The position numbers and the translations under genes were made by a program. The notes beneath the pieces are model-generated. The model ran no database searches, was not told where the DNA came from, and saw only the letters and a list, made by a program, of their open reading frames with translations. Source: Hymenoscyphus infarciens (taxonomy: Eukaryota > Ascomycota > Leotiomycetes > Helotiales > Helotiaceae). From it: DNA of 28,132 nt. The DNA lies in the NCBI GenBank assembly GCA_001414345.1, contig LLCB01000509.1:1-28132 (forward strand), given 5' to 3'. Shown piece after piece: positions 11,531 to 23,640 of the stretch. How positions within the stretch are numbered: the first letter of the stretch is position 1; the number at the start of each line of letters is the position of its first letter.

Positions 11531-12880
11531 AGTCGTTTTTACTATACTTAAGATAATCTTACTATTATAAAAAGATCTAGAAGACTAGTATTAACACTTT
11601 AGCTTTAAATAAGAGGTAGAGCTATAACTTCTAAACTTATTAAACTTATGCTACTAGTTTAAAGTTTAAGAGGTTAATTTAAGGTAATATAGTTTTATGT
11701 TTTATATATCTAATATATATAAGTAGTATTAAGAGAGTACTAACTAGCTAATATAATAATAGTACGCTTCTTAAGTACTAATAATATAAAGAGTAGATAA
11801 AGTAGATAGATAATCTATAAAGTAGAATTTTATTAGATAATAGTATAGTTATATATTAAGAAGCTAGAAGTACTATACTCTAGAGATTACTAACTAACTA
11901 AGAACTTAATAATTATTATACTTAGAAGCTAAAAATAATAGCGATAAGTATATAAATTATAAGGTATAGGGAATTATTCTTTATATTTTATATTAGTAAA
12001 AGAGTAGTAGTTATTTATCTAGATATAGGATATTTTAGTATAAGTATAATTTATTTTATAAGATAATTTTACTAAATATAAGAAATTTAGCCTAATAATC
12101 TAAAAGTTAAGACTATTAAGTTATAGAAAGATAAGAGGAATTATTACCTATAATTTTATAATTCTATCTAATAGCTTTTAGCTTTATAGATATGTTTTAA
12201 TAAATAAAAAAAAAGTAATAAAAGACTTTAGTAATAATATTAATTATTTATTTAAAAAGAGTAAAGAGTAGAAAGGTTAGAGAGCTTTAGATATTAGAGA
12301 GTAGAAGAAATTTAAGAATTTAAAGAGTATAGAGAGTAAAGGACTTTAAAAATAGTTTAAAGAATCTAGAAAAGAATAGTAAGTAAGTAAGAGACCTTAG
12401 AGATAATTTTTAACCTAAGAGAAGATAGATTAAGTAAGTAAATTTAAACTAGTTATTTAGTGTACTTTAGCTTAGAGAGAGCTTTAGTCTTAATTTTATA
12501 CTTTATTATGTTATATATAAACTTTAGAATAATTACTTAAATTAGAATTAAGGTATAAAATTAAGAGAGCTTATAGTATAAATAAGTCTTTAAAAATATT
12601 ATACTAATAAACTAGAAAGCAATTTTTAATACTATAAGAAGTATACTAGGAACGTCTTAGATATTATATTAGAAACACCTCTACTCTAATACTAATTTAT
12701 CTTATATAAGAAATATATTAAGCCTTATAGTAATAACCTATATTTATAGATATTACTAGTTAGTAGAGACTATTATATCTCTTACCTTAAGAATCTATAA
12801 ATTAGTAGTACTTTAAAGATATCTAATACTTCGACTATCCTACTTCGCTTCTATACTATACTATACTTCTTAACACTTCT
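11531..12880 (+). pseudogene. Ghost gene G: basic, Gln/Lys/Leu-rich protein of ~450 residues
   Basis: The frame congruent to 2 mod 3 is coherent from 11531 to about 12880. An intact in-frame CAA remains at 12620. The N-terminal third has hydrophobic helices with Arg/Lys. The middle (12200-12430) is very rich in Lys, Glu, Arg and Gln and looks helical. The plus strand is purine-rich there, which favours this strand over the antisense reading. The 3' end overlaps the 3' end of minus-strand gene H by up to 85 bp. The 5' end faces the start of F, so 11480-11530 may be a divergent promoter. No family recognised. Confidence 0.55.
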
Positions 12881-15300
12881 TAATAAGGTTAAGTATATAG
12901 TAAAGAATCTTTTAGTCTTAAATAGTATTCTAGCTATCTATATCTACTCTTATAGAATCTAAAGTAATAAATCTATCTATAAAGATCTAGCTTAGTAGAT
13001 AGGATCTAGTAAACTTTTAATTAAGAATCCTAGAAATTTAATTACCCTAGACTAGAATGTTTTATTTATAGAAGTTACTATAAACTAAGATAAAGGGTTT
13101 ATTAATTTTATTTAAGTTAGTAAACACTTCTCTTTTAAAGTAAAGCTTTTTAGAAAAGTACTCTATAGTAGTATTATAGTAAAGAGTATTATTATAATAG
13201 AATATCTCCTTTTTATAATAGACTAGAATATAATCTTTTATTATTTAATATAGCCTAATTTAATAATATTAATTAGAGTAGAAGTTGTCTTATTTATTAT
13301 ATATCTTATAAGCCTTAATAATAGAAGTATATTAAAATACTAGGTTATATATTAGCTATAAATAACCTACTATTTAGTAGTAAAACAGACTTAGAGATTA
13401 AGTTAAAGTTATATATAACCCTCTAATTATAGAAAACCAAACTTCGGTAAGATTAAGTAGAATACTTACTAGCTTTAGTAAAATAATGTCTTTTTACTTA
13501 TTTTTAAATATAGTCTAAACTATATTAAGTAGAGTATTATTAAAGAACTTCTTAATTATAAAGTAGTTATATGTTTTCTTATTAGCCTTATAGTAGTAAA
13601 CCTCTAAAACTAGTAATTAGAGAAGTGTTTTAGAAATAAGTAAATAAAATATAACTTTATTCTCTATTCTATAAGTTAAAAGAGTATTCTTAAAAGATAG
13701 ATAAATAATAACTTTATAAGTATTACCTAGTACTTCTAGCTATAACTCTATTAATAATACTAGTATAAGTAAGAGACTAAAACTTATCTAAGAAAGCTTA
13801 TAAAGTTTAATAATATATATAGAATTAAATATACTCTTACTAACTTTAGATATTTTAGCTAAGAAGAGAATACTTAGAAGTTGTTCGTTATTTAGCTTAT
13901 ACTCGAGTTCTAGAATATAAGGCTTTAGTTATAAGTTAGTAGCTCTATTAGGTTCTATACTAGTATAACTCTTATTAGTAGTTATAACTAGTAGATTTAG
14001 GTATAATATATAAATTATATCTACTATATCTATACTAGAGGTACTCTATATACTACTTCTCTTACTACTTCTCTTACTACTTCCTCTACTATCTCTATTA
14101 TTAACTATATACTTATAATCTATAAGTAATAGCTATAAATCATGTTTTATCTTAGTACTTACTAGCCTACTATTCTTACTTTCCGTTATAAATACTATTT
14201 AGTAGCTTCTCTTAACTTCTCTATCATAGCTCCTACTTCCTAAGTAATATAACTCTAAATTATATTTTATATTAGAGAAGGTAAGTATAGTTTAGATATA
14301 TAAGTCGTAACTACTATTATTAACTCTAGGTAAGTACTAAGTCTTATTATCTATAACTATAGCCTTATTAATACTATCTAGTATAGGTACTTTATAAATG
14401 CTTTTACTCTTTCTACTAAGACTATTATTATTTAGAGAATCTGTTATTAAATTATAACTACTATTATTACTACTACTATTACTACTAATAGTTATACTAT
14501 TACTATAACACTCTCTCTTCTAATTAAATAGATTTATTATACTTAAAGGCTTACTAGTACTTATATTATAGTATTATAGTAGGTATTATTAATATAGTAG
14601 TTATTAAGCTTTAGATTATCTAACGCTTAAGTCTTTTATTAGAGTTTTTAGGTAAGTTAGTACTATACTTATTAGCCTACTATTTAGCTATAAAGTTCTT
14701 CTCTTTCCTCTTTACCTTATAAAACATATATAATTCCTCTAAACTTCCTTTATCATAAATATAAGTAAAGGGATTACTATCCTTACTACTCTAATTATTA
14801 AGTATTCTATTTCTAGTATATTTATTTCTTAAATTCTATAGTTTATATATAATTATAAGCTCTCTTTAGTAGTTAGCCTTACTATAAAATCTATATTAAG
14901 CCTAAAGGTCTACTTCCTTTATAAAGCTAAAAAACATCTAATTATTCTTATTAATATAGTTATTATAAATAGTCTTTTACTTAAACCTAACTCTTATCTA
15001 GAACTATTTAAGAAAGGGCTATAAGCTATAGCTTAGGTAAATAAGATAGTAAAGAGAATAAGAAGTATAAATCGAATAGCTACTAAATTCGTAGTAGTAA
15101 TCTATATTATAGTTCTACTATACTAATAGGTAATTAGCTCTATTAATATTTATATTTTCTTTATTTTATTATACTTTTACTTTAGTAGCTACCTAGGCTT
15201 TAATATACTTTTTATCCTTTTTAATTAGACTTAGCTTTATATAAGAAATAGATTTTTATCTTATTATTAAGTAATAACGGTTATAGTTTTAATTAAGAAG
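12795..15300 (-). pseudogene. Ghost gene H: ~830-residue protein with Ser/Asn-rich centre
   Basis: On the minus strand, the frame with triplets starting at multiples of 3 is coherent from about 14640 to 12795. It keeps an intact TGG (13437-13439) and CAT (14142-14144) in register. A Ser/Asn-rich low-complexity segment (about 14440-14540) and a repeated Gly/Ser-Ser-Lys-Arg segment (about 14040-14090) are separated by a basic region. Upstream (14640-15300) a second coherent frame is rich in Lys, Asn and Tyr. The frame change near 14620 suggests an intron or indel. The start near 15300 is divergent from gene I. No enzyme motif recognised. Confidence 0.65.
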
Positions 15301-15329
15301 TTAGATTAATAGTAAGGTATTAATTAGAA

Positions 15330-16198
15330 AAGATAAAGAAGCTAGAAAATAATAAAGAGAGACTAGTAAGTAAGAGTAATAGATAAGTAAAGTCGTTTAA
15401 GGGTTTATAGTAAGAGATAAGATAGAGTAGACTATAGTTATTTATTATAGTTATTTAAGAGTAGTTTAAACTATAATACTAAAATTATTCTTATTAAAAG
15501 AGGAGAATATATATTAATATTTATATTAGTTTAAAAATATAAAGTAGTCTATATAGATAAGAAGAGTAAAGACTTTCTAAGATATAGTATTTAAGGGAAA
15601 AGAGTAGAGTTAGAACTAGTAATTATAGAATTAATTTATTATTACTCTATTAGACCAACAGTATCTAAGTTCTTAGACCCTTTTTTAAGCCTAGCCTTTA
15701 AAAGGTTATAGAAGGCTACTCTAACCCTCTAGTTAAGTTAATTAACTAATATAAATAATAGAGATTTTATAATTTAATAGAAAAAGAGAAGAGGAAATTA
15801 AGCTAAAAGAAGAGAGAAGAGTAAGTATATAATAAATCTTCTAGTATACTAATACTTTTAATAATAATATAAGAAAGTAATAGAGGTAATAATAAGAAGA
15901 AGTATTAAAATAGCTAATATATATAAGCTTCTAGAGATCTCTAAGTATTAATAAGAAACTAATATAGTAAGCTAAGAGATAAATATAGTTACTAACTTAA
16001 TAATTCTTATTAGAATCTATAGATCTCTTTTCTTAAAATATATTAAGAGTAGAACTATAAATAAACCTTAATAAATCTAAGCTTAAGTATTCTTCTTATT
16101 ATTAGATATTTATCTTAACTTACTACTTTATATATCTTAAATCCTCTACTATTCTATACCTAGTATATTATAAACGAGTTTTAAGTTATACTTCTTAA
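15330..16198 (+). pseudogene. Ghost gene I: Gln/Glu/Lys-rich coiled-coil-like protein
   Basis: The frame congruent to 2 mod 3 is coherent over about 290 codons. It has an intact Asp-Gln-Gln (GAC CAA CAG) at 15653-15661 and a stop candidate at 16196. A segment at about 15780-15840 is dense in Lys, Arg and Glu and is followed by a Gln-rich run, the pattern of a long charged helix. A proline-bearing stretch lies before it. The layout (basic N-terminal part, then Gln-rich coiled coil) would suit a DNA-binding or structural protein, but no domain can be named. It converges on J, with about 120 bp of possible overlap. Confidence 0.6.
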
Positions 16199-17600
16199 AT
16201 ACCTCCTCTTATCTATTTAAATTAAGTAATCTACTTATTCTTTTATCTATTATACTAGTATACTCTTTAATTAATTTTTAAGTACTTCTTAATTATAGTA
16301 CCTCTATATTAGGTAATCGAATAAATACTACTAAGGCTACTACTCTAATAGATATAAAACCTACTAGAGATATAGAACCTCTTAAAGAGTATAGTAAAGG
16401 ATCCTAGCTAAGTTAGTAGCTAGTTAGATAAAGGCTTTCCTCTTTTTAGATTCTATATTCTCTTAAAAGCATAGTTCTTACTCTATTAAGCCTTCTAAGA
16501 AATAGTTAAATAATATATAGTCTAGTCTTAATAAATATATTAAAATAAGATAGACTAAGATACTTAGCTTTAATTACTTTAAAGTACTATAAGCTAATTA
16601 GAGTTCTTCTAGAAGTTAATATTTTAGTAGTCTCATTTACCTCCTTATTAGTAATAAGAAATACTATTTTATATCTTAGGGTTTCTAACTTCTTAAACTA
16701 TTTATATTAGTCTAAGAATATTAGATAAGCCTAAATATTATAACTTATAATTATATAATATTATATAATTACGTTCTAATAAATCTTCGCTTATCTTTTC
16801 TCTTTAGTATAGACCTAGTAAGCTAAACTCTTATTATATTAAGTTATATCCTCGTTCTCTTATAAAAGACGTAGTAGATCTTAGAATAGTTTAAGATGTT
16901 TTTATACTACTTATTCTTTTAAACGCCTTCTTTCTTTATTTAAGATGTTCTTATATTTATACTTAAGCTATTCTAAGCTTTAACTACTAGAAAAGAGATC
17001 TTTAGGATTCTTCTGTTTATTTTCTAGTCTATAGTACTACTCTAGAATTTAAAAGCTATTCTTAGCTTAGTACTAATCCTATAAAGTTAAATCTCTAAGA
17101 TAAAGTATATAATAATCTAAAAGCTTTTAATATACTCTTAAAATAATATAACTCTTCTAAAGTCTATTTATTCTTATATAATACTCTAAGATATTTATAA
17201 AGTTATTTACTAATTACTAAATACCTTTAAAAGCCTCTCTATTAATATAATCTAACTTAGTAATTCTAGAACTAAAATCTTTCTCTATAGAGTTAACTAG
17301 TTCTAATAAGTAATAAAATAAAGTACTAGTAGATTAGTTTAAAAAGTTTAATAAACCTTTAAGTTATTATATAAAGGTAGAAAGTACTTAAGTACTTAAA
17401 GATATATTTAAAAAAATATATAAACTAAAATAAAATATTTAAGAAGGTTAATTCTCTTACTCTAAGTTAAGGTAGCTCTCTAGAGTTAATATTAATACTA
17501 ACTCTTTAAGTAATAGATAGTCTAGATAAGGTAGTTTAATTTATAATTAGTAAAATTATAGAATTATTATTTTATTACCTTAGTTATAAGGAAAACTAAA
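16069..17600 (-). pseudogene. Ghost gene J: ~500-residue, single-frame, Leu/Lys/Arg-rich protein
   Basis: This is the cleanest ghost frame on the minus strand, with one register (triplets at multiples of 3) from about 17570 to about 16070 and no frame change. Intact in-frame CAG (17013), CAT (16896) and ATG (16470) codons survive. The N-terminal half has Leu/Phe-rich helices, then a Lys-Glu-Arg-Arg-Arg-Leu-Lys-Glu-like basic helix near 16940. The C-terminal part contains a short Gly-Ser...Leu-Val-Gly-Phe hydrophobic segment (about 16350-16390) before a charged tail. It is probably intronless. No family recognised. Confidence 0.7.
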
Positions 17601-17850
17601 AGAGTTAAGAGATAAAAGATTTATAAAAGATTTACTAGATTAAGTATTTAAATTAATTCCTATCTACCTCTATCTTACTACTCTCTCTCTATCTTACCTA
17701 CCTATAAACCGGGTTATTCTATACTCTCTTACTTCTATAATCTAGCTAACTAGGTTTATTATAGCTATAATATAAAGGCTTATAAGTATATTAGAATTAC
17801 TAGCTTATAGTACTACTTACTATACTAAGATACTAATATAGTTAGTATTA
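17601..17850. promoter_or_regulatory. Likely divergent promoter region between ghost genes J and K
   Basis: J starts leftward at about 17600 and K rightward at about 17850. The 250 bp between has no frame I trust. It keeps one GC-richer spot (ACCGGG near 17708). The regulatory role is inferred only from gene orientation. Confidence 0.25.
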
Positions 17851-19032
17851 ATAGAGCGTTTATATATTTAGTATATATATCTAATTCCTATTTAAGGTAT
17901 CTAAGATAGTAAGGTAGTAAGAGTAGTATATTTAAAAAAGAGAGTAAAGTCCTCTTTTTTAAAAGAAGAGAGGAATCTCTACTAATTATTTTCTCTTTAA
18001 AGAGAAGAAAACATTTCTATAAGAGTAAAAATAGTAGTAATAGAAACCTACTTATACTTAAACTATATTACTCTTCTAGAATATTATAAAACATATTTAA
18101 AGAACTTTAAATTTAATCCTTTAATATACCTACTCTAAAAATTATATTATATAATTAAATTATTTTTAATAAGTACTTACTTCGAGTTAGGTTTAATAAA
18201 TAGCTATAACTATTTATTAAAGCCCTTTTTTACTACTCTCTATAACTATATTTCTTAAATATTCTAGTAAAAGATACTTAATTAATAAAATTATCTTTAT
18301 TAAAAATAAGCTAGTTACTAAGAGCTTTTAACTTAGTATTTAGAAAGAAGCTATAAAGTGTTTTCTCTAAAGTTATAAGTACTTCTTAATAATTTATCTA
18401 GCTCTAATACTATAAATAAGTCTTTTATAATAGATAACGAAATATAAATTAAGAGAAATTAGCTTTATAAGAACGCTAGTTAAGATACTTTTAGGAATAT
18501 TATAAATTATAATAGAAGATTTAACTATAGTAAAGGAGATAATATTAATTATATATTTAATAAAATAAGTAAAGTAAATATAATATATAGTTAAGTAAAC
18601 TAAGTAACAATCTTATAAAGAGTAGATAAGAAAATAAAAGTAGCTTAGTAGTATTATTAATAAGAAGTTAATATAATTATAGTAAAATTAGAAGTAAGTA
18701 TATATATATTAGAGGAAAAAGAGAGAAGAGTAGAATAGAATTAATTAGTAAAGAAAAGAAAGATATAAGACTAAGTATAGTGAGTTTTTCTAAATAAAGA
18801 ACTAAGGAAAAGAAGGTTAATATAATTAGTTAAAAACATAAAACCTTTAAGTCTTAATATAATAAAAGTATATAATAAAGACTAAATAAAGATAATAAAA
18901 AAATAGTTAACTAATAAGAAAGAAAAAGAATAGAACTCTATACTAGAATAGATAGACGAATAAGATAAGAAGCTAGGGGTTAAGAAGAATTATAAATCTA
19001 ATAATTAAAGTCTTCTACTCTTAAAAAAGTAA
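17850..19032 (+). pseudogene. Ghost gene K: Lys/Glu/Gln-rich basic protein of ~390 residues
   Basis: The frame at multiples of 3 is coherent from about 17860 to 18450, with an intact CAT at 18012. It begins with a Lys/Arg/Ser-rich stretch. The frame congruent to 1 mod 3 takes over from about 18470 to a TAA at 19030. It is very rich in Lys, Glu, Gln, Arg and Met (18640-18960), the composition of a charged coiled coil. The frame change near 18450 may be an intron or a one-base indel. The 3' end overlaps minus-strand L by about 60 bp. No family recognised. Confidence 0.55.
17991..18006. other. Perfect 16-bp palindrome
   Basis: TTCTCTTTAAAGAGAA reads the same on both strands. A weaker pyrimidine/purine mirror (CCTCTTTTTT...GAAGAGAGG) lies about 40 bp upstream. 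It lies inside the start of ghost gene K, so it may be only coding chance (Ser-Leu-Lys-Arg). Confidence 0.75.
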
Positions 19033-19950
19033 ATTTTAATAACTTAAAATATCCTTTATATTATTAAACCTATTAAAGCTTATCTTCTACTTCTCTAGTA
19101 TATATTATTTAATATTTTTTACCTTACTACTTTCTAAGTATATACTAGTATATCTCTTTATATACCTTTCTATAGTTTTAAATAAAATAGTACTTATAAC
19201 TTACTCTCTCTCTCTAATTCTATAGGTTCTAATTTTCTTAGAATCCTAAGTTCTTTAGATATTATATAGTAATACTTAGCTTAATATTATAGAAGTTATT
19301 AGCTAAACGTCTTAAAGTCTTTAAAAGTAATAAATTCGTATTAGTACTTTAACTTCTTAATTTCGTCCTATTCTTATTATTAGATTTTACTTAAAGATTA
19401 TAATCTAAGAGAACCTATCTTATAATTCTTAGTTCTTAACTATATAATACTTAAGGCCTAAGAAATATACTTACTTATCTAAGAGTTTATATAAGTTAGA
19501 AGACTATATAGTATTAATAAAAAGAAAGTAAGATATATATTTTAAGTATAATAGTTATACTTATCTTTTCTAATTAAATTATTTTCCTCTTATACTATAA
19601 TATAACTACTTATCTCTTCTAAATCGTCTTATACTTCTTATAGATTATTTATATTTATAGTAAATTACTTTAACATACCTAGAATGTTTTAGTTCTACTA
19701 GAGCTATTCCTTATACTTTACTCTAAGTTATAAAAACTCCTCTTATAATTTATCTAAAAAGAGGTTATAAGGAATTATAATTAAAACTCTATCTTATACT
19801 AAAATATAAGTATTTATACACTCTATAATAACTAATAGTAGAGTTAGTACCTAGGAAAGTATATTATTTAATATATTTAGTATAGTTTAGAATTAGTATT
19901 AGTAATTATTAAATAGCTAGTAGAGGTAAACGCTATTAAAGAAGGTAATT
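18973..19950 (-). pseudogene. Ghost gene L: Arg/Lys/Ile-rich protein of ~325 residues
   Basis: The minus-strand frame with triplets congruent to 1 mod 3 is coherent from about 19950 to a stop at 18973-18975. An intact in-frame CAT remains at 19684-19686. The N-terminal half includes Gly-Val-Phe-Ile and Val-Glu-Leu-Lys-His segments and basic Arg-Arg-Phe-Arg-Arg patches. The C-terminal half is rich in Lys, Ile, Arg and Glu. It may be a separate gene or the C-terminal part of M after a frame change near 19950-20050. No motif of a known enzyme family is clear. Confidence 0.55.
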
Positions 19951-20049
19951 AAAATTAAAGCTACTATACTAAGTATAAATAGTAGAGAAAACAGAGCTAA
20001 GTCTAAGAATATTATATATAAATAGTAAAGTTAAAGTTTAAGGTATTTA

Positions 20050-22300
20050 GTAGTTAAGAGAATATATATAATTTTAAGCTAGAGTTAAATTTAATAAGAT
20101 AAAAGAAAAGCTAATTATTTAAGACTAAGGTAGAACTTATTCTAAGATAATAGGTTATCTAATAATTTAATATCCTTTTAGTTATAATATTAGTATAAGA
20201 GTATATTATAACTATATTATACTTTATCTAGCTATAGACTAAAGAGCTTCTCTTAGTTCCTAGTATTCTATGAATTATAACCTCCTAGTCTTCTTAAGAT
20301 ACTATATTAGCCTATCTATTCTTTACTATTACTATATCTATAGTAATACGTCTATATATTTCTACCTCTCTTCTAGTCTATACCTTATAATCATCGACGC
20401 CTTTACTATCCTTAAGATTACTACTAGTTCTAAGCTCTATATCTCTAACTCTACTTACTATAGTATACTTATCTAATCTAAGCTTTATACCTCTATCCTT
20501 ACCTACTATAGTATCTTTATCTAATTTAAGCCTTATATCTCTATCTCTACTTATAATAGTATAGTTATCTAGGCTAAGTACTATATCTCTAAATCTATAT
20601 ATAATAACATTCTCTTCTCTATCTCGTCTATCTTTAAATAGTCTTTAAGAAGAACCTTATATTCTAGTATTATTATTATTATTCTATAAAAAATTATTAA
20701 AATTAAAGAGTTCTTTATTATAAAAGAGATATAAAAGCAGAGTATAAACATAGGCTTTATTAGTCTTTTAAATAATAGCTTTAGCTTTACCTATAATAAT
20801 ATCCTTAGATATACTTCTATTAGTATCTATAATACGCTTAGATACTCTACTTCTAGGCTAGTAATTTAGAGTAAAACTATAGAATAGATATTCGTTCTAC
20901 TACTCTAATTATTCTAGGTGTTTATCTAAAGTTTAATTATAAGTATAGAAAATATAAAGAGTATATAGTTAGCTATCTACTAATTAATTAAACTCTACTA
21001 TATACTATTAAAATTCTAATTTAAAATATTACTTAAATAAGAAGATTATTATACTTATTAATCTCTAAAGATCCTCTCTACTTTTAAGTATATCTCTAAG
21101 AACTTCTACTAGTTATTAGTATTATAAATAACTAAAATAAGGTTTATAGGTTTATAGTTATTATATTAAATCTTAGTAAATACTACTAATTATCTTATTA
21201 TCTAGTCTCTTCTCTTTTTTAGCCTTAGTCTTTCTTTTTCTAAAAGTAAACTTAGAATTCTACTAATAATCGGTTTTAGACTTAAAGACTATTACGCCTT
21301 AGTTATTCTTCTAGTAATACTTATTTTTAATAATATAACTAGTATTCTTAACCTTCTATATTAGTTTCTTTTATAGCTCCTTTTATATAATATTATTATA
21401 TATTAGGTTATTAATACTATATAGTCTTTTAACCTTAGCCTATAATTCTTCTATATTATAATTATATAAGTTATCTTTTAAGTATTTCTTTATAGAATTA
21501 TAAGATAACTACTTTACCTATTATAATACTAATCTAATATTTATTTAAAGCTAATCCTTATCTAAATACTTAATAGGTTATATCTAAAGAAGATATATAA
21601 TATTAATACTATTAAAATAGTATAATATAGTATTCTCTAGTAAGCTTATATCTTTTAGTAAGAGACTATATTATTAAGATTTAATTAATTATATATAAAG
21701 AACTTCTATTTAATAGTTTATTATAGCTTTAATAGATGCCTATTTAAGTTCTTTCTTAACTTTTATATATAATTTCTATATAGTAGTAGGTTATAAATAA
21801 GTAATAGGAATAAGAAAGTAAAAAGTCTAAGCTTTAGGTTTATCTTTATTATCTTTATTAATCTCCTTACCCTCTTTCTTATTATTAGAAGAGTTATTAT
21901 CTTTAAGCTCTATAGACCTATTCCTCTTTTTTAATCCTAAGAATTTATTTATAAATAGTAAAAGCTTTCTCTTTTAAGCTTAACTTATAATAATACTACT
22001 TTATAGAACTCTTAGACTCTTTAACTCTTTTATAATATCTACTAGGTTCTCTAATACTAGTTAGAGGTATCTATATAGTAAATTTTAATATATAGCTATC
22101 TAGGTTAGCTTTATAGAATAGATTTTCTTTATAATAGAAGTCTCTAAATAAGCTTTCTCTAAAGTATTAGCTAAGGTCTTAAAAGGCGTTACTTTCTTTA
22201 AAGTAATAGCTAAGGTTTTTAAAGTCCTTAATCTTTTAAACGTTTAAGAAGGTATTATAAAATTAATAGACTAGTTAGCTAATAAGTAAGACGATTAAGT
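20050..22300 (-). pseudogene. Ghost gene M: ~750-residue protein with Lys-rich linker and 16-residue repeats
   Basis: One minus-strand frame (triplets congruent to 2 mod 3) runs from about 22290 to 20050 without a frame change. An intact GCA (21737-21739) and CAC (20918-20920) remain in register. Domains in order: a helical Thr/Leu/Lys-rich N-terminus, an Asn/Lys/Asp/Glu-rich linker (about 21840-21900), a helical region, a strongly basic Lys/Arg patch (about 21200-21240), an Asn run near 20680, then 16-residue Arg/Asp/Ile/Leu repeats at 20431-20622 and an Asp/Arg-rich tail. The order (helical part, linker, basic patch) recalls a Gag or nucleic-acid-binding protein, but no CCHC knuckle could be confirmed. 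The single simple ORF of the window lies antisense within it. Confidence 0.65.
20431..20622 (-). repeat. 48-bp tandem repeat, four copies, coding
   Basis: TAAG(C/T)-start units lie at 20431, 20479, 20527 and 20575, exactly 48 bp apart. They share CTATATCTCTA-like and ACTATAGTAT-like blocks. Sixteen codons per unit; on the minus strand they give Arg-Asp-Ile-x-Leu-x-Leu-Asp-type repeats in ghost gene M. Confidence 0.88.
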
Positions 22301-22368
22301 ATAATAAATAAACTATTAAGCTTAGGTAATAATAGTAGGAAAACCATATAAGGCTAATTCTTATAGAA

Positions 22369-23640
22369 TCACCTTTCTTAGAAGTAAAACACTATAATAT
22401 TAGTAGAGTATAGTTATCTTAGTATATAACTATTTATTATTATATTAACTTAGTTATTATCTAATCTATAACTTTACTAGTATTAGCGTTACTATTATTC
22501 TAGCTACTCTACTAATAACTCTATAATTCTTAATCTTCTCTACTACTATACTATATACTATTATAATATAATACTATAAAGTCTTATACTAGTTAATAGT
22601 CTCTTACTAACTCTCTATAATCTAAGACTTCTTTTAATATCTATTATAAAAAGCTTTAAACTAAAATAGTATAAGTATTTATTATTTTTAATAACTAGAA
22701 ACTAATACCTTTAGACGCCTATAATCTTAAAAGCTATAAATAAATATTATAAGAAATACTCTAGTAAAGCACTTACTATTATAAATACATATTTAATAGA
22801 CTTTCTTAGACACTATAGCTTAAGTACTATAGGCTTATATAGATAACTTATATCTAATAGAATTAGAGTAAATACTAATAACTCTTTAAGTAGTTTTTAA
22901 AGTAAAGATAGTACTAATCTTATTATTTAATAGACTACTCTAAGAACGCTATTAATAACCTTAGCTACTACTAACCTATCTATAAATCTTAAGTACTCTC
23001 TTTCTATATATACTCTATCTAAAAGAGTAGAAAAGTATACTAGATACTCGTTCTTATTATTTACTATACTATCTTACTTAACTTTTAAACTATATACTCT
23101 AATAGCTCTATTAGCTTAACCTCTAGCCTAGCTTCTTTCTCTAACGCTTATAAATATAATACTATAAGCTAATAGCCTAGACCTCTTTATATTACTAGAG
23201 CTAGAAACTTAACATATCCTTATTATATTAGAAATAATAGTTTATAAGACGCTTATACTTAATTAGTAGTAAGATAAAGCTATTAATAAGAGAATAAAAC
23301 TTATTAAGACTAAGCTAAGAATAGCTAAGTTCTCCTAGTCCTTTATTAATCCCCTTTTCAAAGCTATTTATAACTCTTTTAAAACTCTTCTAAAATTAGA
23401 TAATACTTTTAAGAAAATCTATTAATCTAATCTTACTACTTTATCTACTATTAAAGAGGCTAGATCTAGCCTACCTAAGTCTCTTATTCTTAGTACTTTT
23501 ATTTATATAGTTAGGTAGTATAATATATATAAAATAAGAGTCTTAAATCTTAAGTTACTTTCTAAGTCTATAATATTTAAGATATAAAAGTAAACTAGAA
23601 TAGCTAATAAGAAGAAGAAGGTTTATCTTATAAAAGAAGC
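22369..23640 (-). pseudogene. Ghost gene N: Leu/Met/Arg-rich protein of ~420 residues
   Basis: The minus-strand frame with triplets congruent to 1 mod 3 is coherent from about 23640 down to a TGA at 22369-22371. TGA, unlike TAA/TAG, is rarely made by CpA mutation and may be the true stop. The protein is rich in Leu, Met/Ile, Val, Arg and Gln, with an amphipathic helical look. A Gln/Arg-rich C-terminal stretch (about 22470-22570) precedes the end. Gene M starts just downstream in the same direction, within about 70 bp. It may be the C-terminal part of O. No family recognised. Confidence 0.6.

Noticed and set aside
12950..13620. Plus-strand reading with a Gly-Ser-Ser-Lys stretch that resembled an ATP-binding loop and a recombinase-like segment
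   Set aside because: The minus-strand frame of H over the same bases is longer, keeps one register for ~1.8 kb and retains in-frame TGG and CAT. The plus reading needs repeated frame changes.
17991..18006. Palindrome as a transcription terminator or operator
   Set aside because: It lies inside the coding frame of K and short AT-rich palindromes are common in this DNA. Kept only as a plain sequence feature.
20270..20476. A 68-codon plus-strand ORF, the only simple ORF of note in the window
   Set aside because: It is low-complexity Tyr/Ile/Leu/Ser-rich, has no homologous look, and lies antisense to the well-supported frame of ghost gene M and its 48-bp repeats. It is a shadow.
21190..21360. 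Possible retrotransposon Gag zinc knuckle followed by a basic patch in ghost gene M
   Set aside because: The ambiguous Tyr positions do not fit C-x2-C-x4-H-x4-C spacing, and no protease, integrase or reverse transcriptase frame follows.
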